A stretch of DNA of 64,000 bases from Hordeum vulgare subsp. vulgare. Its lineage: Eukaryota; Streptophyta; Magnoliopsida; Poales; Poaceae. The notes under the pieces were generated by a model that saw only the letters and a list, made by a program, of their open reading frames with translations, was not told the origin of the DNA and searched no databases. Every line of letters begins with the position of its first letter. The stretch's first letter is position 1. Location of the stretch: the NCBI RefSeq assembly GCF_904849725.1, contig NC_058524.1:506524263-506588262 (forward strand), given 5' to 3'. Position numbers and translations under genes: made by a program. This document shows, in pieces, positions 1-12,745 of this stretch.

Positions 1-175
1 GATAGTGTCATCAGCACGAAGGCCGGAACAGAGCAAAATAAAGGGGGTGGAGGAGGAGTTAACAAATGTGCTCACTTTCGAATGCAGGGGAGGTCGTCGA
101 AAACCAATCCCTCGCGGAGAAGCTACTGCACATTTAAATGCACTCAATGAACACAAGAAATTCCTACATTAATTA

Positions 176-864
176 GAAATTAGGAGCCGTTAATCTGGTG
201 GGACCAAGTTATTACGGTGTAGATTACTCTATATAATATGAAGTTTGCAGTATATATTATGTTATTTTTATACTATGGAAATACCAGATATTTCCAATTC
301 AATCTCTCACATATCCGTTTTTGTCAGTTACGCATCCCTCACGTATCTCTATCTCAAAAAATAATATCTCTAACGTATCTCTCTCTCTCTCTTAACATAT
401 AGTCCAAGTTTTGATCTATCCTAGGCCGGCTGTCACCTTGGGATCCTTTGTACTTGAGCAAAGGCGGTGCAGCCATACCTGAAATCCTTTGTACTTGATA
501 GTGTCTTTCAAACGGCCCACTATGTACAAGTACCCATCTGAATCAATTATTTTGTAGTACTAGTATAATTAGATATTTGCATCAGACTCAAGTAAAGGCC
601 AGTGCATATGTCAGCCATCAAACTCAAGTAAAGGCCAGCCATCAAACTCAGAAAATGCAGACAATGCATATGTCAAAGTGTTCATAGGGTCTTCAATAAC
701 CACCTCATGAGCGATTTAAGTAAAGGCCAGTCAATGTCTTTTTAAGGAAAACTCAAGTGACTTGAAATGATCTTTTTAACTAGAAATCGATTTGCATCAC
801 ACTACAAATGCCCAAAATTCAAGGTGTGTTTTTCGTTTGGAGTGGCTGAGTTGGGCTCATGAAA
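176..864. other. C1 interior without recognisable gene
   Basis: AT-rich sequence with a short local repeat around 585-735 (forms of CTCAAGTAAAGGCCAG). No convincing reading frame is seen. A run of CTCT near 380-395 is a simple repeat. Confidence 0.6.
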
Positions 865-1250
865 TGTTACCTCGAGCTGCTGGCGGGCCGTGGGAGGAGG
901 GGGCTGCGGCGGCGGGGCGAGCTCGAGGCGGCGGGGCGACGAGCGCGGCCGGCGAGGCAACGGGCGCAGCGACGGGCGCGGCCGGGCGAGGCGAGGCGAC
1001 GGGCGCGGCGGGGCGAGCTCGAGGCGGCGGCGGCGGGGCGAGCTCGAGGTGGCGGGGCGACGAGCGCGGCCGGGCGAGGCGAGGCGACGGGCGTGGCCGG
1101 GCGAGGCGAGGCGACGGGCGCGGCGACGGGCGCGGCGGGGCGAGCTCGAGGCGGCGTCGGCGGGGCGAGCTCGAGGCGGCGGCGGCGGGGCGAGCTCGAG
1201 GCTGCGGCGGCGGGGCGAGAGAGACGCGGTGAGACAGAGACGGGCGCGGT
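865..1250. repeat. GC-rich minisatellite in C1
   Basis: Irregular tandem copies of GCGGGGCGAGCTCGAGG and CGGGCGAGGCGAGG make a CpG-rich island of about 380 bases. All frames on both strands stay open because of composition, giving Arg/Gly/Ala-rich pseudo-proteins; these are not genes. Each GAGCTCGAG core contains a palindromic GAGCTC. C3 has a different G-rich minisatellite at the comparable position. Confidence 0.8.
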
Positions 1251-1279
1251 GAGAGAGAGGTCACGGGGGGATAAGGCAG

Positions 1280-1634
1280 GTTATGGGGTTAGCCTCTTTG
1301 CCCTCAGCCAGCTGTCGGCAAAGACAGCCGTTAGTCTTTGCCCTCAGCTGGCTGTCGGCAAAGAAGGCCCCCGATTTTTTTTTTCTGGCTGAGGCGGCGA
1401 CTGGGGTTAGCCCCTATGCCGTCAGCCTTCCTATGCCGACCGCTTTTTTGTCCTTTGCCGTCACCTGGCTACCGGCTTAGATAAAGCGGACGGCATATAT
1501 TTTATTTGCCGTCAGCCACTCCTATGCCGTTAGCTTGTATTTTGGCTGAGGGCAAAGTCTCTTTGCCGTCAGCCCCGTAAAATTGCTGACGGCAAAGCTT
1601 AAAGCTGTCGGCAAACTAGCAGATTCCAGTAGTG
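1280..1634. repeat. Subterminal repeat region of C1
   Basis: About ten direct and inverted copies of a core such as TTTGCCGTCAGC and CTGACGGCAAAG, ending with the CACTA terminus at 1634. In En/Spm-type elements such arrays bind the TNPA-like protein (established for maize Spm); that this array does so is inference. Confidence 0.8.
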
Positions 1635-4330
1635 TCCTTGACGGAACAATTTTCCAAAAATCACCAGATCATATTTTTGATCTTAATTGTTTTGACAATA
1701 TGCCCTATATAATTGACTTTCTAGCGTCTGTTTTGAGTTTTTTGATTTGAGTTGCAGAAGTGCCCTGAAAAAAATATTTACTACATGTTGTTCTGTTTTC
1801 CCACATTCTGCCCTGTTTTGCGTTTTCATAGTTTTGCGAATCTTAAGCTTGCTTTTTCTTTGCAAAAACCTTTTGGCAATATTTAGCAATAGTAGGTCTT
1901 CATGAAAATCTTTATTTCCAATAGAGAATAAATTATTTTATTATTTGCACTAACCACTCTAATGAGCTTATGTTGAGTTTCGTATGAAGGGAGTTTTCAA
2001 GTATGCGATGGAAGATGATGAAAGAAGATCTAGGAGTGTCAAGTGCTCAAGCTTGTGGATGCCCCATGCACACCAAGAAATACTCAATGAGACTCAAGCG
2101 TCTAAGCTTGGGGATGCCCTCGTGCATCCCCTTCTCCATCAACAGTCATCAGTTCGTCCTTCTCCATGCTATATTTTTATCACTTCATACGTTATGTGCT
2201 ATGCTTGGAGCGTCTCGCTCTTTCCTTTGTAGTTTGTCTTAGTTTTGCTTGCTACTCATAACAAGTTGGATCCTAGCCTTCTTTGTTTGGTAGAGAAACA
2301 TGCTCCACTCCACCCTACAACACAACTTAGGTATTCATGCTTATCTTTTTATGTGTTCTTTATCTTTTCATAGCTGATGTCATGCTTAGCTCTTAGTTTT
2401 TATGATTTATCTTTTTAAGAGCTTTTATTTCGATTTCTTTTGGAACTCTCTTGACTAATCATGCTTATCTTGTTTATATAGTTGGCTTGTTGCACTGAGT
2501 TGTGTGTCTTGCATGAGTAGGTAATTGAGGTTGCTATTTAAGTATAGTAGTAACTTGCAATAGTTTTGAGGTATTGATTTGAGTAATGTTTGGACAATTG
2601 GTATCAAGAGCTTGAGCCTATTAGTGATAGGTGTGGTATTTTGGAACATCTGTGTGTATTTTCAAAAACTAAAAAAAAATAGTTGAGAACTCTACCTAGT
2701 AGATGGATCGCTAACCTCTGGAGGGGTTGGAATATAGAGTACCCTCACGTTATCATGGGTCGAGGATGCGCAAGGATAACCAAACCTCCAAATACTCCTC
2801 CTCGGGGTACTTGTCTCTTTGTGAATCTCCTCACTAGATAGAGAGTTACCAATAACAAGTGCATGAGTTCTTCGGACTAATGCGAGTATTCGATTGTTGG
2901 CACTTCCACCATCCATATTTTGCTAGCCTCTTCGGTATCGTGCATTGCCCTTTCTCATCTTGAGAGTTGGTGGATACTTCGTCGATGCATCCAAACCCTT
3001 GGCATGATATGCTCTGTCATCATAAGCCTCATTATATCCTTCCTCAAAACAGCCACCATACCTACCTATTAAGGCATTTACATAACCTTTCCGAGATACG
3101 TTTCCATGCAACATCCACCATCTCAAGAATTGATCTTCATGTCATACATGATTTTTCTTGATCGACGAGCCGCATGCTAGTTGGTCCTTGCCCTTATTAG
3201 TGCTACATGGCGCGCTAGTTTCATTGTATATCCTGCTACACTAGCAGAGGCATACATTTGCATACATCATGATAGTTTTCATTTGTCTTTATGTTGAGTA
3301 CTTCTTATAAAGTGTGAAGATCTTCTTTTTATTCTTGTAAAACATAGAGTGATGCCCTTAAGTGAGGACAAGATCCCAAAGAGGACAAATTAAAAGATCC
3401 CAAAATAGGACACATTAAAAGATCCCAAAGAGGACAAATGAGAGATAAATAGAAAGAGCGAAAGAGGCCAAAAAAAATTAAAAAGGAAAGAAAAAGAAAT
3501 AAAAAGAGAGAAGGGTGCAACACTACTATTACTTTTGAAAGATCCACACTCGTACTCCATTGTTATATTTCTACTCCATAGAGAGTATCATTCATGCATA
3601 ACTATGTGGGGACCCTTACACTATAGAACTTGGCTTGTATATTCCAATGATGAGCCTCCACAAATGAGCTCTAGGTCTTCATGAGCAAGCAAGTTGGATG
3701 CACCCTCACTAGTTCCATAGGAGAGCTTACCTTAGCTCATATATGCATTTGTTGCATGTCAATCTCTACTCCGCACATCATATCTATCATTTGGCTTTCT
3801 CTCGCCTATGGTTTTCCTCATTGATGTGAGTCTTTCACACCTTTTTTGTCTTCCCTCCCCATCATTATTCTCTTTGCCATCCTAAGTGCCAACATATGTT
3901 GCTTGAGCTCATCCATTTCATGAGTGCTCAAAGTCGAAAGGGAGAGGATCCTTTTGACTTGTGCCTAACTAGTGGTCTGGGCATGAGTCAAAATAAGATT
4001 CCGAAGGAGACCAAGTGTGAAGTTTTAGTAGATTGAGGTCTCAATTAAACTATATTTTTATGCTCTAAAGCCATCTCCCACTTCTTGCACACAAACACCA
4101 TTTGGAGACATTCGAGTAATGGACAATGAGAGCTCTTGCACCTCTATGTTCGTACTTTGCTAATTTCAATACTAAATATAGACGCTTGGTTGTTATTGTC
4201 TTGACTTGAATTGCATAATTTACTTGCTTTACTTTGAAGTTCTTATATGTGTGTTAGCATGTCACCACAGAAATTATTTGTGTTATCATTGACGTACTCG
4301 AGGATGAGCAGAAATTAAGCTTGGGGATGT
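1635..4330 (+). mobile_element. G1: 3' non-coding internal part of a gypsy element
   Basis: The stretch runs from the C1 insertion to a purine-rich tract (AAGCTTGGGGATGT) directly before the LTR at 4331. The motif AAGCTTGGGGATG also occurs near 2103, a repeated polypurine-like signal. No credible coding region is present; the open frames here are short and lack retrotransposon motifs. Pol would lie left of the window. The family resembles abundant wheat gypsy elements of the Sabrina/Fatima kind, but I cannot name it with certainty. Confidence 0.65.
3360..3450. repeat. Short tandem repeat in G1
   Basis: Three copies of a unit of about 30 bases built on AGATCCCAAAGAGGACA. It lies in non-coding G1 sequence and has no visible function. 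Confidence 0.7.
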
Positions 4331-5981
4331 TGATACGTCCCAAACGTATCTATAATTTTTGTTTGTTCCATGTTGTTTTGGGTGACATTGCTAGATGTTT
4401 TGCTACACTTTCATACCTTTTTACACATATTTGGACTAACCTACTAACTCAGTGCACCCAGTGCCAGTTTTTGTTTGCTGATGTCTTTTTTGCAGGGACT
4501 TTTACCCCAATTTCCAGAGCCCGAAAAATCCCGACAAAAATATATAAAAATCAGCATGACGGGGGCCTCATGAGGCATCAAGGTGGGCTAGAGGGGGGTC
4601 AGGCCCTACCCAGGCAGCCACCCTACACGGCCTCCCTCCTGGCCATGCCACCAAACCGTCTGGGTGGCTCCCACACCCTCTGGTGCCCTCCTTCGGCCTA
4701 TATTTAACTCTCCGATAGGAAACCCTACGATAAGATCTAGAATCACGAATTTATCCATCGTCCCGTCGCCTCAGCGCTTCCGAGATCGGGAGCGTTAGAA
4801 GACCTCTTCCCGGCACCCTGTCGGAGAGGGGATTGACCTCCGAGAGATACTCCACCACCATGGACGCTTCCCGGACGTACCGTGGGTAGTCCTCCTTGGA
4901 CCATAAGTCCATGACCAGTAGCTATGTGATGTGTTCTCTCTAATCTTGTGCTTTAATGCTTAGCCCTTGTGAGCTGCCCAACATGATCAAGGCATCTATG
5001 TAATTTATCTGCTATTGCTATGCTGAGTTTGCTGGGATCCGATGGATTATGAGATTATGTTCAGATTGTGATGAGTTATATATTTGGTTCTCCTTTTATA
5101 TTATGTTCTTGAGTAATTCGTGCATGTTCTCCATTCCTTTTTATTGCTTTGGTAGAGTAGTACATTGTAACTCCAAGAGGGAGCATTATGCCTTATTGTG
5201 GGTTCATGCCACCTCATGTCTAGCTTGAGTGAATGAAACATGAGACTAGGGGATGTGTTGTTGCCACCAGGGAGAAAACAACGGTGCTTGTGACCACGCT
5301 TGCAAGGATTGTTTACCTTACGCAAAGTTCGTTAATGCAGTTGTCTGTTGCTTTGAGTTTACACTTTGGGTGGGGCTCGCAAGTTAATACCAGCGAGATG
5401 TTCTGGATAGACATCTCAGGGTGGATGGTTAGAGAGTAGATGCTGATGGATAAACGGTCTACTTGTCTTGGCGTACTGCCCATTAGTTTTGAGCCTCCAA
5501 CTTTCTAGTAGCATGATTAGCATTGCGGTGTGTTTATAATTTTGTCAATTGCCTAGCTGTAATTGGTTTACCCAACATAGTTGTTTATCGTCTTTTGGGA
5601 GAGAGACATCACTTGTGAACATCATGGGACTCTGGTCCATATTACCGCCATTGTTTACACCTCCACCATTTACTGTTTTTATTTACTTTTCCGTTGCAAT
5701 CACTATCACTATTCCCGCTTGTGTTGTGATCCTTTGCAAACTACAAGGTCGGAGAGATTGACAACCTCTCTGAACTCGTTGGGAGCAAAGTTATTGGTTG
5801 TGTGCGCGGGTCTAGGTCTTCTGCTAGCGTCAGAGCAGAAGACACCTACTGGTTGATCCTCAGAGTCCTCCTGGTTCAATAAACCTTACAGTCTCCGTGT
5901 ATGGGAAATCTGCTGCTGACGACATCTCCACCTTCCACCATGGGTAACCAACGAGGGGCGAGAAGTATATCCATGTCATCA
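4331..5981 (+). mobile_element. G1 3' LTR (gypsy)
   Basis: Starts TGATACGTCCCAAACG right after a polypurine tract. I place the end at CATGTCATCA (5981) because the neighbouring sequence then becomes the K1 LTR; this end is approximate, since the partner LTR and its target duplication are outside the window. The length of about 1650 bases is close to solo LTR S3 (1644 bases), whose start is similar. No open frame of note. Confidence 0.7.
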
Positions 5982-6729
5982 GCTTCCTCTATGAATGAGA
6001 GGTGGTGGAGGAGTATATATAGGCATCTCCCAAAATCTTTCCGCTACAACATTATTGCCCAACTCGGTCAAACCGAAGTGAATCTTGGTGGCACCAATTT
6101 GCACAAAATGTGGCAACTTTTGATTTTTCGGTGAGACCGATATATGAATCTTGGTCGTACCGATATGGTTACCTAGGGCATTTCCCAAATCTTGGTGAGA
6201 TCGATTTCATAACTCTAAAATTTCGATTCTTGAAATCTTCAGAACAGAAAGTTGGTCACTGATGTTCGATGGCACCAAAGTGAAAGTTGGTGGTACACAG
6301 ATTATAGGGTTTGGCAAAGGTTATGTCTATGGAAAATCAGTAGGGCCAAAATGGAATTCTTGGTGGCACTGATTTTTTATGTTTAGGATTTTGGACAGAG
6401 AACATTGTGAGGAAATTGCTAAGTATTTTTGGTGGCTATCTCTAAGCACTCGAGCAACCAATTCATCATAAATACCTCACCCCTTTTAATAGTATTGGCT
6501 TTCATATGGACTCAAAAGTTATTTCTCACAAATATAAAATGTAGAGTCCTATTGCTTGAAGCTTGGCCAATTCTATTCCTTTCCTTGTATCAAGGGGCTT
6601 CTCCTCATAGTCCTTTAGCCAATGCAGCTTTGAACTTTTCTGAAATATACTTTGATAGAATCATTATTTCAATGATACATATGTTGTTGTTAATTACCAA
6701 AACCACCTTAGGGAGCAATTGTGCTTTCA
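5982..6729 (-). mobile_element. K1 3' LTR
   Basis: Positions 6137-6729 align with 57806-58408, the K1 5' LTR; 5982-6136 has no partner because the other copy is truncated. On the minus strand the LTR starts TGAAAGCACAATTGC at 6729, directly after a polypurine tract. The LTR carries several forms of TCGGTGAGACCGAT and GGTGGCACC, partly palindromic, placed upstream of a TATA-like box. Confidence 0.75.
6014..6021 (-). promoter_or_regulatory. TATA-like box in K1 LTR
   Basis: TATATATA, read as CCTATATATACTCC on the minus strand, downstream of the repeated palindrome-like motifs. This is the place expected for the U3 promoter of a copia LTR. It lies in the 3' LTR, so it would not drive K1 itself. 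Confidence 0.5.
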
Positions 6730-6742
6730 ATCTCCCCCTTTT
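6730..6742 (-). promoter_or_regulatory. K1 polypurine tract
   Basis: Minus-strand AAAAGGGGGAGAT sits directly against the LTR start at 6729. It would prime plus-strand DNA synthesis. The same AAAAGGGGGAG core precedes the 3' LTR of K2. Confidence 0.8.
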
Positions 6743-7165
6743 GGTAATTCATGACAACATATATACCAAAGCTTCGACAAAAGATATAATCTATGATTAG
6801 CATCGTCGCTTTGAGAAGTATGTGAAAAGCAAGATCTCCCCTAGATTCGTGCATTATTTGAAATTTCTGCTTGAATGAAAATGCACTATCGGTTAGGTTC
6901 ATCGGTTACTCTTCCATATCACATACATCTTGGTGGAGCGCATAAAAGATATGAATGAATAGTAATGCACATAACACCAAACAATGAGTGAGTGATCATC
7001 ATGTAGATAGCTCAAAGGTATGACGTTGTAGCATCAACAATCAAAGTATATGATCAAACACGAAAGTTTAAGTCATCCAAAACACGAAATGTTTTGTAAA
7101 ACCAAAAGAGAGCAATAAAAAGCAACACACACACTCTCTCTCTATCTCTATGTACAAGCATTAAT
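6743..7165 (-). other. K1 3' untranslated sequence, left of G2
   Basis: Non-coding sequence between ORF3 and the polypurine tract of K1. Bases 6972-7165 are duplicated at 20293-20487 inside G2 (about 94 percent identical by eye). It ends TTAAT, the left copy of the G2 target duplication; the right copy is CTAAT at 20983-20987. Confidence 0.65.
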
Positions 7166-7661
7166 TGTCGTGGTTTTGTCACGGCAGATGTCCTCGTGAA
7201 AGGACTTAAAGATGGAGCCATCGCACCTTGGTGGCGACTCGAAGGGGGTGAGCGAAGGCAAGACTCAGATTTACCCAGGTTCGGCCCCTCTTGAGGAGGT
7301 AAAAGCCTACGTCCTGCTTTGTGTGGATTAATGGTGGTTTCGATTACAAGGAGGGTGTAACTCGCCTGACCTAGCTCTCGATTCTCTCTCACTCGCCTAA
7401 CCTTTCCCTCGGACTCGCCTTTATATACAGGTCGAGGCCCTAGGGTTTACAAAGTCCTGCCATGCTACTCTTTGTGGCTTTCCTTATCTCTAAGTCACCG
7501 TGTCCTCCACGACCAGGAGCTTTCTTGGTAATCCATCATACGCACGACCTCTTGAACCACCATCCGGCTTCTCGGCCACGGGACGCGCGTTGAATGGTAA
7601 GTCGCCCCTTTGGTGACCCGGCCCACTAAGGGCGGGTTATCCGCAGGTAATATCCCCAACA
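7166..7661 (-). mobile_element. G2 3' LTR
   Basis: On the minus strand it runs from TGTTGGGGATATTACC at 7661 to CACGACA at 7166. It matches 20488-20982 closely. The minus strand just before it reads CTCGGGCCAAA, a weak polypurine tract. Confidence 0.85.
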
Positions 7662-7963
7662 TTTGGCCCGAGATTGTCTTGAATTCATTCATGTCAATAA
7701 ACTTCCACCAATTTGGGGCGACTCTTACCATTTCTATCCTTCGACGAATGATAAGTCGCCACCCATTGTAATTTGAACTGACCCATCGTGTAATCTTTGA
7801 TGACATCACCTCATCCCCTTAATTCCGGGGCTTTCAGCACTGCAACCATCAATGGATCCTTTGTTCCATAATGGCTTATCCCAAAAATCTAGGCGCCATC
7901 ATCGCAGTCTCTGACTTGTTGCCTCGATCTCCGCCTTGACAACCTCAATTTCCATTCCTGCCC

Positions 7964-7972
7964 TTTAAATAA
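7964..7972 (+). promoter_or_regulatory. TATA-like box of the G2 antisense gene
   Basis: TTTAAATAA lies about 20 bases before the first ATG of a leader exon (7984) and about 800 bases before the conserved protein start at 8765. Its place inside the element, opposite to pol, fits an internal promoter for the antisense transcript. Functional use is inference. Confidence 0.4.
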
Positions 7973-7983
7973 CAAGAGGAGAA

Positions 7984-10900
7984 ATGGGGGGAGGAAGCCC
8001 CGTCACCTACCTCCATATCTTCCTCGTCTTCCTCATGCTCTTCCTCTTCGAGCACCAGCGCCCCGGCGCCGCCACAAGCTCCTGGAGATCCTCCATCGAC
8101 CGTGGTATTCCGGGCGCCAAGAAGCACGAAGTACTGTGCTTTCGTCCCCGGCACCGATCTCCTTTTCCCAGGTACACACATTCCCTTATTAGGGTTAGCC
8201 GAGAACACCATGACCATCGATTCCTGCGAGCTAGCTTCCATGACGCGACGAACGCCCTTACCTGCCTTAGATCCATTTCATATTTTCGCAATAGATTTTA
8301 GGCAGTAGCAAACTATGGCCACTTTATCGCGTCTTTTTGCTATCTTAAGTCTTCATGCCATAGATCCAACGCTGTCACTGCCTTACGCTCATAGCTTTTC
8401 TCCATTGTTTCGAGAAATATCCCTTTATTTTGATCCACTCGTAGATCCATAGTTTATTGCCTGTTTTTAGAAATATGTTTGTTCACCTCCCGAGAATATC
8501 CCTAACGAAAAAGAACCTTTAAGAGTCGCCGTTTAGCTCCAGCTTGCATAACGACTTACATTTATCACCATAGCTATGCTCCCTTTCTTTCCAATTTGAA
8601 GGGCGAGTTACAATACTTCGAAGATACTTCCATGAACCACCCGAATAGCGGGTTATGATGTATGTCAGCCATTTGGCGAGTTATCATACTGTAGACCCAT
8701 ACCGGCGAGTTAGAATACTTCCTAATTGTCACCGAACCGCCTCGTTCCCCTCTCTTTTGTAGTCATGGCTATTTCAAAGTGCAATTGGTTACCCACGAAA
8801 ATCGATGACGCTGCTCTCGAGAAGTTTGTTATGGCGGGTCTCCTTGACAATAAGGACACCGTCGGTGGGAGAACCGACCCGGGTAAGTTGACTCCCAATC
8901 CCGTTGCAGGAGAAGTAGTCATCTTTACTAATTACCTTGAATGAGGCTTTAAACCGCCCGGGTCAAAGTTTTTCTAAGACATCCTGGACTTCCTTAATGT
9001 TCATCCTCAAGACTTGGGACCCAACTCCATCAGCAACATTTGTCAGTTCCAGGTCTTTTGCGAGGTATTCTTGCACAGAGAACCCATAGTTCCTTTATTT
9101 TGGAACTTCTTCCATTTGAATCGCTAGACCGAGTTTCCCAACGGTCCCAACCATGAACTTGGAGGAGTCAATATTCAAAGACACCGCGAGCATGGATTTC
9201 CTTCAGTCCTTCTGCCCAACCATCCCAAGGGCTGGGCCGAGTCATGGTTTTATTGCCGGGACACCTCTCCACCTGGCGAAAACCCTCTTCCGGGCTTCAG
9301 AGTAGATCGCCTGCCAATGGACTTCAATCTGCCGGAGAAACTCATAGAAGAAGAAGAGTCAGAATTTGTCCCCATTTTCTCCGAGTTAATGTCTTGGACC
9401 AACAACGGATTCATCGGGATCGATCTATTCCGCTGCTGGATACAGTGGAATATTCTTCCATTGAGTCGCCGAGATGGGCTGATGTATGAATATGATGGTA
9501 CGGTCGACCATCCGCAGTGCTTCAATCACAAAAGACTCTCAGAGAGTGAAATTGTCGGAATCATCAAGAAGCTAACCGGTGAGCCTTTGGAAGAATGCGC
9601 CAAGATTGGACTGAAGTCCTTCTGCCGCTCCAACCCGGTGCCGCCAGTAAGAATCCAAGCCACCTTTCATCTTTTTATGCTTACCAATGCTCTTGGTTTT
9701 AAATTCACTTCTATTCATCAGAAAACTAATACATTTTGGCGAAGGGGCCCCAAAGTAACCGCCCAAAAGACCACCAAGTCGCCCCCAAAAAAGATGAAGA
9801 AGGCAAGCAAAAGTAAAGCCGCCATCAAAGATTCATCTTTTGTTGGCGACTCACAAGCTGACGAAGCGCATTCAGAGGTAAGGCTTCCCCCTCACTCATT
9901 ATCTATGTATTCCGACTTATGTTTATACCATGCGTCTTTATGTGTAGGGCGAGGACATTGAGAGCCAAGATGATGCGGTCGAGGTAATATCCATTTCTTC
10001 CGACTCACCTTCTCCTTCTCCTAGACCAGCCAGACAGATCTATGGAAAAGTGCCCATGTCTCACCCATATGCTTATATGGACCCTGATTTCCTTTTGAAG
10101 AAAGCAAGATATACCCCCAAGCGCAAGACCCATAGTCGCTCTGGCGACTTAATCTCCGGATTGCCTGAGAAGACAACCAGTCGGAAACGCACCAATGAGG
10201 TACACTTTTGTTTTATCATACCCTTTCTTGTGTAAAACGTGACTCGCCACTTCTTTAACTTCAAGCCTTTGCTCTATCAGACTTCTCCCCCTACATCTGG
10301 CGAGTCGGCAATATCAGCTCTTCCGCCGATGATTCATGTACAAGGGTGAGTCTCTTTGTTAATCCCAATTTCTTCTAAACAACGATATGTGCATTTAATC
10401 TTGGTGCCTTTGTCTCAGAGCACAAGCGAAGAGGAGGAAAACCGGCGACCTATCTTCTGCTCCCAAAACAACTGACGCCTTAGGCACGAGAACCTATGTC
10501 CCAGAGATTGATGAAGAGAAAGCGGCGGCTCATGATATTCCTGCGGACGATATTCCCAATGCTCGGGATGACTCACCCGTCATTTTGAAGGAAACCGCTG
10601 ATAAGGTTAACCCGCCAAGCCCTCTCAGGGCGACTCAATATCCAGACGACCTCGTGGTCACCGGTACTAGCTATTCCACTCCTCCGGTTGCAGTACTTTC
10701 CAAACATACCTGGAAGGAATCTCGCCCTACTCCTGATCAAGACACAAGTAAATTCGAGCTCCCTCAGTATGAGAAGCTGGAATTCGACCAACTTTGTTCC
10801 GGCTTCGCAAGTCATCTGGAGAGGGATTATGAGATGAACAAGAGCTTGATTCATCTTATGAGGGTTAGGCGTGAGGTACGCCTATTTATGTATTTTCCTT

Positions 10901-12745
10901 CACCCATTAGCCTTCCAAGGGTCGGCTCATCTTTTGAAAGATGGGCCGGGTCTTTCAATATAATAAAAATCTTCAACCTGCAGCCCCCAAGGGTCGGGTC
11001 ATCTTTGGAAAGATGAGCCGGGTTTTGAAAAAAAAAATCTTCAACATGTAGCCCCCAAGGGCCGGGTCATCTTTTGAAAGATGAGCGAGGTCTTGAAAAA
11101 ATCTTCAACCTGTAGCCCCCAAGGGCCGGGTCACATTTTGAAAGATGAGCTGGGTCTTGAATATAATAAAAATCTTCAACCTGTAGCCTCCAAGGGCCGG
11201 GTCATCTTTTGAAAGATGAGCCGGGTCTTTAAAAAATCTTCAACCTCTAGCCCCCAAGGGCCAGGTCATTTTTTGAAAGATGAGTTGGGTATTGAAAAAA
11301 AAAATCTTCAACCTGTAGCCCCCAAGGGTCGGGTCATCTTTTCAAAGATGAGTCGGGTCTTGAAAAAATCTTCAACCTGTAGCCCTCAAGGGCCGGGTCA
11401 TCTTTTGAAAGATGAGTCGGGTCTTAAAAAAATCTTCAACCTGTAGCCCCCATGGGCCGGGTCATCTTTTGAAAGATGAGCCGGGTCTTGAATATAATAA
11501 GAATCTTCAACCTGTAGCCCCCAAGGGCTGGGTCATCTTTTGAAAGATGAGTCGGGTCTTGAAAAAATCTTCAACCTGTAGCCCCCAAGGGCTGGGTCAT
11601 TTTTTGAAAGATGAGTCGGGTCTTGAAAAAAAATCTTCAACCTGTAGCCCCCAAGGGCCGGGTCATCTTTCGAAAGATGAGGAGGGTCTTGAAAAAATAT
11701 TCAACCTGTAGCCCACAAGGGCCGGGTCATCTTTTGAAAGATGAGTCGGGTCTTGAAAAAATCTTCAACCTGTAGCCCCCAAGGGTTGGGTCATCTTTTG
11801 AAAGATGAGTCGGGTCTTGAATATGGTATGATTTTGAAGAAAATCATACATTAGCCCCCATGTATCATGAGTATTGCTTGCTGTAATGCTGAAACTTGTC
11901 TCCCCAAATTTGATGTGCAGGAGTCTGTGACCCATACTGAGTCGGCTTTAGCCGACTTAAGAAAAAATGTAGCTAACCAACAAGAATCACAATCAGAGTT
12001 GGAGAGGAAATACCGCCTAATTCAGGCTGAGCTGGAGAAGATGAAGGCTGACCAGAAAAAACTTGAGAAGAAAGCCAAAGCTGACCAAGCCGCCATTCTT
12101 AAGCGTGCTGAGCAGGCTGAGGATAAATTGGAAACCGCCCAGCAGGAGCTTTCCGGCTTAAAGAAACATATTTCCAACATGACTGTCCCTATGTTTGGTA
12201 AGCGTTAACCATGGACTGTTGACTAATTAATCAGGTATCGAAAATTATCAAATACTGATATGCCCTTTGCAGGTGCATGAGCCGCCAATCTTCTAGACGA
12301 CTGCATGCTGAAGTTAAAAGCTATATATACCTTCGCTGAGCAGCTATACACCGGGGGCGTGCTGACGATTAAGGCGGTGATGGGCAGCAAGGAGCCGGTC
12401 AGAACCATCAAGCACATGCTCGGCTTTCTATCGACATTGCCTCCTCAGATAGAGGAAATGAAAAGGTCAGCCGCCCGGAAGGGAGTCCTGAACACCCTGA
12501 GTCGGTGCTTAGCCTATGCCCCGGAGCTCAAACCAGAAGAAATAGCCGCCGGCTACCCCGAGCTGAAGGATGACGGGTCAGAATTCACTGAGGTGGACTA
12601 TTACCGAGTTATCATAGAATCTCGCTATGCGGCGACTCAACTGGCAGCCACCTTGGATTTGAGCAAATACCAAGCCGCCTATGATGAGAAGAAAAAGAAG
12701 GTGACGCCTCCCTCATATGAAACTGCTAGCATGGTTCCTCGCTGA
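7984..12745 (+). pseudogene. Antisense gene of G2 (putative gypsy type transposon protein, Transposase_28-like)
   Basis: A spliced gene on the strand opposite to pol. A leader exon (about 7984-8170, donor CAGGTACAC) is followed by the main exon 8763-9648, which begins ATGGCTATTTC after an acceptor TTTGTAG. This exon has the conserved block of plant 'putative gypsy type transposon' proteins, including the GEVVIF and LGPNSI motifs. Short Lys/Ser-rich exons follow to about 10875, then a long intron with a minisatellite, an exon of charged coiled coil (11921-12197) and a last exon 12273-12745. In-frame stops at 8942, 8975, 9125 and 12278 break it; three of the four fit C-to-T changes. Function of the family is unknown. 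Exon borders between 9700 and 10875 are approximate. Confidence 0.7.
10907..11825. repeat. 62-70 base minisatellite in an intron of the G2 antisense gene
   Basis: Fourteen tandem units, each with AGCCCCCAAGGGCCGGG, then TCATCTTTTGAAAGATGA, then a run of A and CTTCAACCTGT. The middle segment is a perfect inverted repeat (TCATCTTT/AAAGATGA) with a two-base loop, so every unit can form a hairpin. The array lies between a plausible donor (GAGGTACGCC near 10875) and acceptor (TGTGCAG near 11920). Confidence 0.9.

Larger units (their letters stand above)
1..1634. mobile_element. C1: end fragment of a CACTA (En/Spm) transposon
   Basis: The right end reads ATTCCAGTAGTG, the reverse complement of a CACTA terminus, and is preceded by many TTTGCCGTCAGC subterminal repeats. 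The left end lies outside the window, so the target duplication cannot be tested; the three bases after the end are TCC (1635-1637). Bases 1-175 resemble 37321-37485 in element C3, so C1 and C3 are related elements seen in the same orientation. No transposase sequence lies in this part. C1 is inserted in the 3' untranslated part of gypsy element G1. Confidence 0.85.

Noticed and set aside
792..1392. Overlapping Arg/Gly/Ala-rich open frames on both strands
   Set aside because: They follow the GC-rich minisatellite; all frames are open because of composition and no domain is visible.
10907..11825. Regular repeats of 62-70 bases, considered as a CRISPR-like array
   Set aside because: Units are contiguous minisatellite copies without unique spacers, in a plant retrotransposon intron.
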